DNA of 6,082 bases from Deltaproteobacteria bacterium (GTDB lineage: Bacteria; Desulfobacterota; Desulfarculia; Adiutricales; Adiutricaceae), in contig JAITIH010000335.1 of NCBI GenBank assembly GCA_031279525.1, positions 1-6,082 on the forward strand, given 5' to 3'. Of this stretch, positions 1 to 5,506 are shown piece by piece (the stretch's first letter is position 1; every line of letters starts with the position of its first letter). The notes below the pieces were generated by a model that saw only the letters and a list, made by a program, of their open reading frames with translations, searched no databases and was not told where the DNA came from. The position numbers and the translations under genes are program-made.

Positions 1-590
1 CCTCTTCTCTGGGGCGGGAGATTGGCCTCGCTAGGCCTACGGAAAATGGACCAGGCCCCGGCCACGATGGCCACGGCCCCGGCTAGCCCAAAGAGAATCC
101 GGTAGTCTAGGCCGCTAAAGGCGACGATGGCCAGGCCCATGGCCAAGCTCCCTAGGGCCGTGAAAGCCCTTAGGCGGCTAATGACCAAAGGGGCCTCGAT
201 CAGCTCAAAGTGGCGTAAGGTCAGGGATTGGTTAATGGCCTCGAAGTAATGAAAGCCAAAGGAAAGGACTAAAGTCCAAAAGATTAGGCCGGAAAAGGAG
301 GGGAACCAGCCAGTGGCCGCGACCCCGATCCCGCAAAGGACGATGGAGGCCGAGGAGAGGGTGGCTTCCTTAAAGTAAAGGAGCAAAGCCACGACCCCGA
401 TGGTCAAAAGGCCTGGGACCTCCCTAATGGACTGGATTATCCCGTTCTCCGGGCCGCTGACTCGGGCCGCCTCCACGGCGAAGTTGGTGTAAAGGGCGGT
501 CCAGCCTTGGAAGGCCGCGGCCTGGGCCAAAGTCAGCCATTTAAGGTAACCGTAGATCGGTCGGGCTTTAAGTTCTTTTATGTCAATCAC
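1..590 (-). CDS. MFS transporter, N-terminal half (partial, runs off left edge)
   Basis: An open frame of 196 codons starts at GTG 590-588 and continues off the window without a stop. The translation is strongly hydrophobic, with about five or six membrane segments at residues 18-36, 60-73, 82-97, 101-120, 143-159 and 166-183. Recognisable stretches are GIIQSIREVPGLLT (50-63), TGWFPSF (93-99) and FGFHYFEAINQSL (111-123), which resemble a group of MFS permeases I associate with deltaproteobacteria. MFS proteins are inner-membrane secondary transporters. The substrate cannot be told from this half. The GTG start is supported by GGGAG six bases upstream. The gene lies 65 bases after the end of recN on the same strand and may be co-transcribed with it. 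CTA leucine (five) and AGG/AGA arginine codons are frequent. MFS is the best call; another polytopic permease is possible. Confidence 0.65.
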   Translation of the reverse strand, partial: MIDIKELKARPIYGYLKWLTLAQAAAFQGWTALYTNFAVEAARVSGPENGIIQSIREVPGLLTIGVVALLLYFKEATLSSASIVLCGIGVAATGWFPSFSGLIFWTLVLSFGFHYFEAINQSLTLRHFELIEAPLVISRLRAFTALGSLAMGLAIVAFSGLDYRILFGLAGAVAIVAGAWSIFRRPSEANLPPQRR

Positions 591-596
591 GAATTA

Positions 597-601
597 CTCC
601 C
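597..601 (-). promoter_or_regulatory. Ribosome binding site of the MFS transporter gene
   Basis: On the minus strand this reads GGGAG, followed by a six-base spacer (TAATTC) and the GTG at 590-588. It decides the start, because no ATG lies near the beginning of this frame. Confidence 0.6.
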
Positions 602-655
602 GAAAAAAGGGCGTCGCGCGGAAAAGAAAGAGCGAGCTTTTGAGGCCTTAAGCGC

Positions 656-2317
656 TTAGGAAAGGCCCAGAAGCTTTTGGGACAGGGCCACCGCCTCAGG
701 GGAGGGACAGGCGCCGCCGAGCATCCGGGCCAGTTCCTGGGCTCGCTCGCTCGGCGTCAGTTCCTTGATGGTGGTCACGGTGCGGTCGGTTTGAGGGCCC
801 TCGCCTTTGGACACTAGGTAGTGGCGGCCGGCGAGTCTAGCCATTTGCGGGAGGTGAGTAATGACGAAGATCTGCTGGCGGTCGGCCAGCTCGGCCATCT
901 TGACGGCCACGGCCTCGGCCACGGCCCCGGACAGGCCGCTGTCGATCTCGTCGAAGACCAGGCTCTGGTCGGAGCGGGGGCCTTGGGCGATCTTTAAGGC
1001 CAAAGTCAGGCGGGACAGCTCCCCGCCTGAGGCGATCTTGGCTAGAGGCCGAAGGCCCTCGCCCGGGTTCGGGCAGAAGAGGAAATTGACCTGGTCTAGG
1101 CCCTTGGGGCCCAAGGCGGCTTGGGGGGCGACCTCGATTTCCAAATGAATCTTGGGAAACCCCAAAACCTTTAAGGTGGCGACTAAGCTTTTGGCCAGAT
1201 CTAAGGCCGCGGCGGCCCTTTTCTGGGAGAGCTCGCGGGCCTTGGCTAAGGCCGCCGCCTCGGCCTGGGCCAGCTTCTTGCGGGCCAAAGTTAGTTCCAA
1301 ATCCCCCTCGGCTAGACGGCCTAAGGCCGCGGCTAGGCGGGCGGCCTTGGCCAGGGCCTCGTCTAGGGTCGGGCCGTGCTTTCTTTTGAGCTTGGCCAAC
1401 TGGCTTAGGCGCTCGTCGATTTCCTCTAAGTCCGAGTCGCTTAATGCTTGGCCTCGGCTGGCCCCGGAGAGGCTACCGGCCAGTTCGCTAAGTTAGCCCA
1501 GGATCTCCTCGACCGCCACGGCTTTCTAGGCCCAGGCCTCGTCCAGGCCGGCGGCCTTGGCCAGGGCCGCCCTTAGGCGGCCTAAGCGGTTTAGAAGGCC
1601 CTCGTCCCCGCGCTCCAAAAGGTCCCGGGCCTCGCCTAAAAGGCCGGCTAGCTTAGCCCCGGAGCGGTGGAGGCTTTTCCGGTCCATAAGGGCCTCGTCC
1701 TCCTTGGGCTGGGGGTTAACCTTTTTGATTTCCGAAAGCTGAAACTCATAAAGCTCTTTTTTCTCGCGGCCGTCGCGGAGACTTTCCTCCAAAAGGCGCA
1801 AAGCCTCGACCGCCTCCTCCCGGGCCCGCCACAGGGCGTGGAAGGCGGCCAATAGCTCAGGGTAGCCCCCATAGGCGTCCAAAAAGTCGATTTGCCGGGC
1901 GGGGTTTATAAGGCTCTGCTGCTCGTGCTGGGAGGATATGGCCAAAAGTTCCTCGCCCCAGGTGGCCAACTGGCTTAAGGCGATGAGGCTGCCGTTGAAG
2001 CGGATCCGGTTGCGGCCGCCGGCCGTCACCTGGCGGCGCAGGATGATCTCGTCGGCGGGCTCAAGCCCTTGGGCCGCGAAAAGGTGGGCCAACTTACTGG
2101 GGTCGTTTAAGGAGAACAAAGCCTCGACCTCGGCCTCCTCGGCCCCGGCCCGGACTAGGCCGGTCGAGGCCTTGTGGCCCTTTAAAAGGTTAAAGGCCCC
2201 GGCCAAGACGCTTTTGCCGGCCCCGGTCTCCCCGGTCAGAAGGTTGGCCCCCGGCCCAAAGGTCAAAGAAAGGCTCTCGATTAAGGCTAAGTTTTTAACT
2301 TTCAGTTCGGCGAGCAT
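656..2317 (-). pseudogene. recN: DNA repair ATPase RecN, full length but broken by two in-frame stop codons
   Basis: RecN is an SMC-like cytoplasmic ATPase that acts in recombinational repair of double-strand breaks. From ATG 2317-2315 to TAA 658-656 there are 553 codons, the usual RecN length, all in one frame. Codon 264 (1528-1526) is TAG and codon 275 (1495-1493) is TAA. The N-terminal part carries Walker A GETGAGKS (29-36) and the RecN-type ISSQHEQQSL segment. The C-terminal part carries the ABC signature ASGGELSR (429-436), Walker B LVFDE (453-457) and FVITHLPQMA (484-493). The ATG is preferred over an upstream in-frame TTG (2341) because family proteins begin MLxELxVKNLALIE. It lies 49 bases after the secretion ATPase stop. 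No frameshift is needed. Both stops fall in the middle of the coiled-coil region. The downstream fragment could begin only at weak codons such as TTG 1399, with no suitable ribosome binding site. Two sequencing errors are possible but less likely than real nonsense mutations. Confidence 0.88.
1341..1568. repeat. Exact 18-bp direct repeat pair flanking the two recN stop codons
   Basis: GCGGCCTTGGCCAGGGCC occurs at 1341-1358 and again at 1551-1568, exactly 210 bases apart. Both copies lie in the same recN frame and encode the coiled-coil peptide ALAKAA. The two nonsense codons lie between them. The repeat probably reflects Ala/Lys-rich coiled-coil coding rather than a mobile element. Confidence 0.8.
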
Positions 2318-2346
2318 GGGCCAATCAAATCCAATCGCCAAATAGG

Positions 2347-2378
2347 CGCGTCAGTCGGTCGACGCGTCAGTCGGCCGA
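2347..2378. repeat. 16-bp tandem duplication across the ATPase stop codon
   Basis: Two adjacent 16-base units, 2347-2362 and 2363-2378, differ at one base (CGCGTCAGTCGGTCGA and CGCGTCAGTCGGCCGA). The right-hand unit encodes the last residues and TGA stop of the secretion ATPase. The left-hand unit lies in the short gap before recN. The duplication lengthens the spacer between the genes without changing the ATPase protein. Confidence 0.85.
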
Positions 2379-4184
2379 GGTGACGCGCAGGACTTCCTGA
2401 ATGGTGGTCTTGCCGGCCAGCATCAGGTCTAAGGCGTTTTCCCTTAAGGTGGACATACCCTCGGTCCGGGCCTGGTTTTTAAAGGCGATGGCGTTTTGTT
2501 CCGGGTTCATGATCAGCTCTTTTAAGGCGTCGGAGAAAGGCATGACCTCCACCGCGGCCACCCGGCCTAGGTAGCCGGTGTTTCGGCACTCGTCGCAGCC
2601 CCGGCCTTGGGTTAGGGTCAAATCGCCTTGGGTGATGAAGCCAAGCTCTAAGGCCATTTTTCCGGTCAAGACGAACTCGCTGGCGCAGTAAGGGCAGATC
2701 CGGCGGACCAGGCGCTGGGCCATGACCCCGATGACGGTGGAGGCCACCAAAAAGGGCTCTAAGCCCAGCTCCACCAGGCGGGTGGCCGCCGAGGGGGCGT
2801 CGTTGGTGTGGAGGGTGGAAAGGACCAGGTGCCCGGTCAGGGCGGCCTGGACGGCGTTCTCGGCCGTCTCTTTGTCGCGCATCTCGCCGACCATGATGAT
2901 GTCCGGGTCTTGGCGCAAGATGGTCCTGATGATGCTGGCGAAGGTGACGCCCACCTTTGGCTGGACGGCCACCTGGTTGAACTGGTCGTGGATCATCTCG
3001 ATGGGATCCTCGATGGTGGTGACGTTGACCTCCGGGGTGGACAGTTGGCGCAGGGTGGAGTACAAGGTCGTGGTCTTGCCCGAGCCGGTGGGGCCGGTGA
3101 CTAAGATGATCCCATGGGGATGGGCCATGAAGTCTTGCCACTTTTTGTAGTCGTCCGCGTTGAAGAACATGCTCTTTAAGTCGAGAAACAGGGCCTCGGG
3201 ATCCAAGATCCTCATGACCACCTTCTCGCCGAAGGCCACCGGCATGGTGGAGACGCGGACCTCGGCCTCGGAGTCCTTGTGGGAGATCTTGATGCGGCCG
3301 TCCTGGGGTCGGCGCCGCTCGGCGATGTCCAGCCGAGAGATGGTCTTGATGCGGGAGACCATGGCCGGGTGGATGACGGCCGGCAGATGGTACATGTCGT
3401 GGAGGATGCCGTCGAAGCGCATGCGGATCAGAAGCTGATCGCGCTTAGGCTCAATATGGATGTCCGAGGCCCGCGACTCGAAGGCCTCGGCGAAAAGAAG
3501 GTCGATGAGATTCTTGATGTGCTGGTCGTCGTCGGCGATTTCCGAGGCGTTTTTCAGCTTGACGTATTGCTCAAGGTTGCTGACGTCAAGGCCTAAGCGG
3601 GAGCCGCCGTCGTATTGGTCGGTCGCCCCCTTGACCGAGGAGTTGAAGGCGTAAATGTCGGTGATGAGCTTTTTAAGGTTGCTTTGGCTGACGATGACCG
3701 GCTGGATCTCTCGGCCGGCCACCCGGCGCACGTCCTCTAGGACCGCCTGGTAGAAGGGGTGCCGGACTCCCACGGCCAGTTTATTGCCCTCCAGCCCTAA
3801 GGGCTGGACCAGGTGGCGGGTGGCGAAGGACTGGGGCAAAAGGTGGGTGATGAAGTCCAAGTCCAGCTCCCGCTGCTCCACCCGGTGGTAAGGTAGGCCG
3901 CTGTCCTTGGCCATGAGCCTGGCTAAGACGTCGTCGTCGATGAGCCGCCCCTCCGCGGCCCCGGGCAGGGGCAGCCTTAGGCTGATGAGGTAGTCTAGGG
4001 GATCGGAGAGGAAGGCGGCGGGGGAATTGGGCTTGCCCCCGCGGGGCCGGCGACTGAAGTCGCTTAAAGAGCTCTGGTAGTCCTTTTTAATGGAGTCGGC
4101 GTGTTGCTGGCCCATGAGGCCGACGCTCAAAAGGAGGTTTAAGAGGTATTCCAGGGTAAACTTGCCGGCGACAGCTTTAGACAT
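2367..4184 (-). CDS. GspE/PilB/PulE-family secretion or pilus assembly ATPase
   Basis: This 605-residue protein is an intact cytoplasmic hexameric ATPase of the type II secretion / type IV pilus assembly family, which powers pseudopilus or pilus polymerisation at the inner membrane. An N-terminal GspE-type (MshEN-like) domain covers about residues 80-180. It is followed by the conserved SRASDIHIEP (237-246) and the RRPQDGRI region (291-298). The motor has Walker A GPTGSGKT (364-371), the acidic box IEDPIE (391-396), Walker B DPDIIMVGEMRD (426-437) and the His box TGHLVLSTLHTND (450-462). Four zinc-binding cysteines are present as CPYC (497-500) and CDEC (530-533), followed by TGYLGR. The zinc module argues for GspE/PilB rather than the retraction ATPase PilT. 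The ATG is the first start after an in-frame TAG 18 bases upstream. The ribosome binding site is weak (AAGG, 11-base spacer). No pilC/gspF, pilin or secretin gene is adjacent in the window, so pilus and secretion roles cannot be separated. Confidence 0.93.
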   Translation of the reverse strand: MSKAVAGKFTLEYLLNLLLSVGLMGQQHADSIKKDYQSSLSDFSRRPRGGKPNSPAAFLSDPLDYLISLRLPLPGAAEGRLIDDDVLARLMAKDSGLPYHRVEQRELDLDFITHLLPQSFATRHLVQPLGLEGNKLAVGVRHPFYQAVLEDVRRVAGREIQPVIVSQSNLKKLITDIYAFNSSVKGATDQYDGGSRLGLDVSNLEQYVKLKNASEIADDDQHIKNLIDLLFAEAFESRASDIHIEPKRDQLLIRMRFDGILHDMYHLPAVIHPAMVSRIKTISRLDIAERRRPQDGRIKISHKDSEAEVRVSTMPVAFGEKVVMRILDPEALFLDLKSMFFNADDYKKWQDFMAHPHGIILVTGPTGSGKTTTLYSTLRQLSTPEVNVTTIEDPIEMIHDQFNQVAVQPKVGVTFASIIRTILRQDPDIIMVGEMRDKETAENAVQAALTGHLVLSTLHTNDAPSAATRLVELGLEPFLVASTVIGVMAQRLVRRICPYCASEFVLTGKMALELGFITQGDLTLTQGRGCDECRNTGYLGRVAAVEVMPFSDALKELIMNPEQNAIAFKNQARTEGMSTLRENALDLMLAGKTTIQEVLRVTSAD

Positions 4185-4234
4185 GAAATTAGGGGCCTTC
4201 TATGGTTTTATTTGGCTTTGAGGGGCTTAAAGCC

Positions 4235-4243
4235 ATATATATA
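4235..4243 (-). promoter_or_regulatory. TA-repeat box upstream of the secretion ATPase, possible -10 region
   Basis: An ATATATATA run lies about 50 bases upstream of the ATPase ATG, in otherwise GC-rich DNA. It could serve as the -10 element of the minus-strand promoter, but no good -35 lies at the right spacing; TTAAGG is 19 bases away and poor. The call rests on position and AT content only. Confidence 0.2.
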
Positions 4244-4256
4244 GGACGGCCAGGCG

Positions 4257-4289
4257 AAAGGCCCTTAAGGGGGCGGTTAAGGGCTTTTT
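4257..4289 (+). terminator. Hairpin with T-tract, terminator-like on the plus strand
   Basis: The arms AAAGGCCCTTAA (4257-4268) and TTAAGGGCTTTT (4277-4288) form a 12-pair stem with one G-U pair in RNA and an eight-base loop. The right arm runs into five T residues (4285-4289), the layout of a rho-independent terminator reading rightward. No plus-strand gene lies to its left in this window, so it would only stop transcripts antisense to the secretion ATPase. On the minus strand it would instead be a leader hairpin about 75 bases before the ATPase start. The structure is clear; the function is uncertain. Confidence 0.45.
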
Positions 4290-4552
4290 AGGCCTAAAAC
4301 GCTAGGTTGGCCACCGGAGCGGCCGGCCAAAAACGGTTAAGGCCAGGCGCCTTATGGGGGTTTAGCCTAAGCCAAAAGCCCCCTGGCCCTTTAGGCCAAT
4401 CGCTAGCGACGAAATGGCTCTAAGGCCAAAAGGGCGTTTTTAGCGGCCCCATTTTAGCACAAGCCCGGGCTTCTTGGCACGGGCCTAAGGGCTAAAAGGC
4501 CAAAAGACGGCCCAAGCCGCCTCGGCCAGAGCCGAGGGGAAAAAACGTTTTT
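4286..4552. repeat. Cluster of short perfect palindromes and hairpins
   Basis: Perfect palindromes lie at 4286-4299 (TTTTAGGCCTAAAA), 4321-4328 (GGCCGGCC), 4400-4409 (TCGCTAGCGA), 4461-4472 (AAGCCCGGGCTT) and 4541-4552 (AAAAACGTTTTT). A seven-pair hairpin with loop CAGA spans 4520-4537 (CCTCGGC/GCCGAGG). TTTTAGC (4452-4458) and GCTAAAA (4491-4497) pair around the 4461-4472 palindrome, giving a nested structure. The palindromes differ in sequence, so this is not a simple repeat family. They could be folded RNA, protein sites, or a by-product of this genome's AGGCC/TTAAGG word bias. Confidence 0.55.
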
Positions 4553-4624
4553 GGCCTGAAACCGCGCGCCTTTTAACTTATTTCCCACCGCTCGGAAAAA
4601 CTCGTTAAAGCCTAAAGGTCGCTC

Positions 4625-4708
4625 GGCCCCGGGCGGGGGCCAGAATTGGGCCGGCCCCGGGCGGGGGCCAGAATTGGGCCGGTCCCGGGCGAGGGCCAGA
4701 ATTGGGCC
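4625..4708. repeat. 28-bp GC-rich tandem repeat, three copies
   Basis: Units lie head to tail at 4625-4652, 4653-4680 and 4681-4708. The first two are identical, and the third differs at two positions (4683 T, 4692 A). A degraded fourth begins at 4709 and loses similarity after about seven bases. Each unit contains GGCCCC and GGGGCC separated by five bases, so each can fold into a six-pair hairpin, followed by AGAATTGGGCC. There are no unique spacers, so this is not a CRISPR array. Such minisatellites usually arise by slippage; a binding-site role is possible but not shown. Confidence 0.92.
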
Positions 4709-5082
4709 AGTCCCGCGAAAGGCGCTATGATGGCCCCTTGGCCCTGGGTCTTAAGGACGGCGGGTTCCAGGGAAATCGTGGCCTTAAAGCTTCTCTCCCT
4801 TTAGGTGAGCAAGTCCTAAGGGGGGTAAGCCCTAAAAGGGCGGCGAGGCTTTTGGGGCGAGCCGACGGCCTTACGGCCAAAAAGAGGGCAAGGTTCCCAA
4901 AGGGAAAAATCCTAAATGGAAAAACGGCCGCTTAGGGAATAAACCCAAAAAGAAAATGGCCCCAATAAAAAACCAGCAAGAGAAGAGACTAAGAACGAAA
5001 ATTGACTAAAAGGACGAAAAAGGCTGAAAGAACCGCAAGAATTTAAAATCTAAAAACCTATCTTTTAGGCGGTAATTTTTAC

Positions 5083-5183
5083 TTGACGCGATTATTTTGC
5101 TTTACGCGTTTAATTTAACTTTACGCGTCAATTTTATTTTGGGCCGTTATTTTACTTGACGCGTTAAATTTGATTTTACGCGT
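5083..5183. promoter_or_regulatory. Array of five TTKACGCG motifs with regular spacing
   Basis: TTGACGCGA (5083-5091), TTTACGCGT (5101-5109), TTTACGCGT (5120-5128), TTGACGCGT (5156-5164) and TTTACGCGT (5175-5183) are embedded in T-rich DNA. Start-to-start steps are 18, 19, 36 and 19 bases, as if one site near 5138-5146, now TTTGGGCCG, had diverged. ACGCGT is itself a palindrome, and the flanks extend the symmetry in some copies, for example TTTACGCGTCAA. The array lies 94 bases before the small membrane ORF and 324 before the phosphatase gene. This looks like a multi-site protein-binding region, either an operator or iterons. The binding protein is unknown. Confidence 0.6.
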
Positions 5184-5225
5184 TTACCTTGTTTTTTAGA
5201 TTAAAGCGCTGGCTTTCTTTAGCGA

Positions 5226-5245
5226 AAAACGTTAAATTACGTTTT
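5226..5245. promoter_or_regulatory. Inverted repeat AAAACGT-N6-ACGTTTT, possible operator
   Basis: Seven-base perfect arms (5226-5232 and 5239-5245) flank TAAATT. The site lies 31 bases before the small ORF start, a position suited to transcriptional control. It shares the nine-mer CGTTAAATT with the fourth ACGCG motif (5162-5170 and 5230-5238), which suggests a link to the upstream array. Confidence 0.4.
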
Positions 5246-5276
5246 AGGCGACCTTGGCCAAAACGCTTTTTCGGGT

Positions 5277-5495
5277 TTGAGCCCTAATTTTCGCGACCCC
5301 ATCGGCGGCTTTTGGCTATCTGGTTTTTGGGGGCTTTTCTTAGCGGCCCTTGGCGTTCTTTGGGTTTATTTGCTTTACTTGGCGGCAATCGGCTTAATTT
5401 GGTTTTTCTCGGCGGCTCTCGTTTTTACGCAGACTTACCTGGGCGGGCAAGGCCCGCCGCCCCCAAAGGGCCAGGGCCAAAGGGGCGGCCTTTAA
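5277..5495 (+). CDS. Small hydrophobic protein of unknown function
   Basis: This 72-codon frame begins at TTG 5277 and ends at TAA 5493-5495. I do not recognise it. Residues 12-53 are uninterrupted hydrophobic and aromatic sequence with no charged residue, enough for two membrane helices with a tight turn or one long helix. The tail GGQGPPPPKGQGQRGGL is rich in Gly, Pro and Gln. The start is uncertain because no clear ribosome binding site precedes TTG. In its favour are the consistent membrane character and the stop only 11 bases before the phosphatase GTG, an operon-like spacing. Against it are the weak start, the short length and the low-complexity tail. It may be a small membrane protein or a chance frame in T-rich DNA. 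Confidence 0.4.
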   Translation: MSPNFRDPIGGFWLSGFWGLFLAALGVLWVYLLYLAAIGLIWFFSAALVFTQTYLGGQGPPPPKGQGQRGGL

Positions 5496-5496
5496 A

Positions 5497-5502
5497 AAGG
5501 AG
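5497..5502 (+). promoter_or_regulatory. Ribosome binding site of the phosphatase gene
   Basis: AAGGAG lies four bases before the GTG at 5507 and two bases after the stop of the small upstream ORF. It fixes the GTG as the start, as no ATG lies near the conserved N terminus. Confidence 0.75.
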
Positions 5503-5506
5503 ACGC

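Larger units (their letters stand above)
4185..5276. other. 1.1-kb intergenic region between divergent gene groups
   Basis: I find no convincing protein or known RNA gene here. The left part (4185-4620) is GC-rich and full of short palindromes and AGGCC/TTAAGG words. The middle (4625-4716) holds a 28-bp tandem repeat. About 4716-4930 shows nothing recognisable beyond an unconvincing 77-codon frame. About 4940-5060 is A-rich and T-poor. About 5061-5250 is T-rich and carries the ACGCG motif array and an ACGT inverted repeat. Since genes leave in both directions, the promoters for both groups should lie here, but I could not identify a good -35/-10 pair. I saw no tRNA, rRNA, riboswitch or DnaA-box consensus. 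Confidence 0.7.

Noticed and set aside
656..1399. Separate gene for the C-terminal half of RecN starting at TTG 1399
   Set aside because: It is in frame with the upstream half, starts inside conserved coiled-coil sequence and has no suitably placed ribosome binding site. A pseudogene fragment is simpler.
1493..1528. Programmed frameshift or intron in recN
   Set aside because: The frame is the same on both sides and the total length is normal, so there is no shift and no inserted sequence; only two stop codons interrupt it.
2479..3141. Long open frame overlapping the secretion ATPase on the same strand
   Set aside because: It is an out-of-frame reading of the ATPase. Its Pro/His/Arg/Gly-rich product is typical of a shadow frame in GC-rich coding DNA.
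4475..4490. Sigma-54 promoter (TGGCAC at 4475-4480)
   Set aside because: The -12 part reads TAAG in place of TTGC, and the direction leads into the repeat region with no close gene.
4625..4708. CRISPR array
   Set aside because: The 28-bp units are contiguous with no unique spacers, and there are no cas genes in the window.
4702..4935. A 77-codon plus-strand frame starting with TTG inside the 28-bp repeat
   Set aside because: The product is basic, low in recognisable structure and matches no family I know. Its start lies in a slippage repeat. A weak GAGGG lies before it, but this is not enough to call a gene.
5083..5114. Sigma-70 promoter using TTGACG as -35 and TTTAAT as -10
   Set aside because: The spacer is 20 bases, too long for a standard promoter, and TTGACG is part of the repeated ACGCG motif. 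A similar attempt from 5156 gives no -10.
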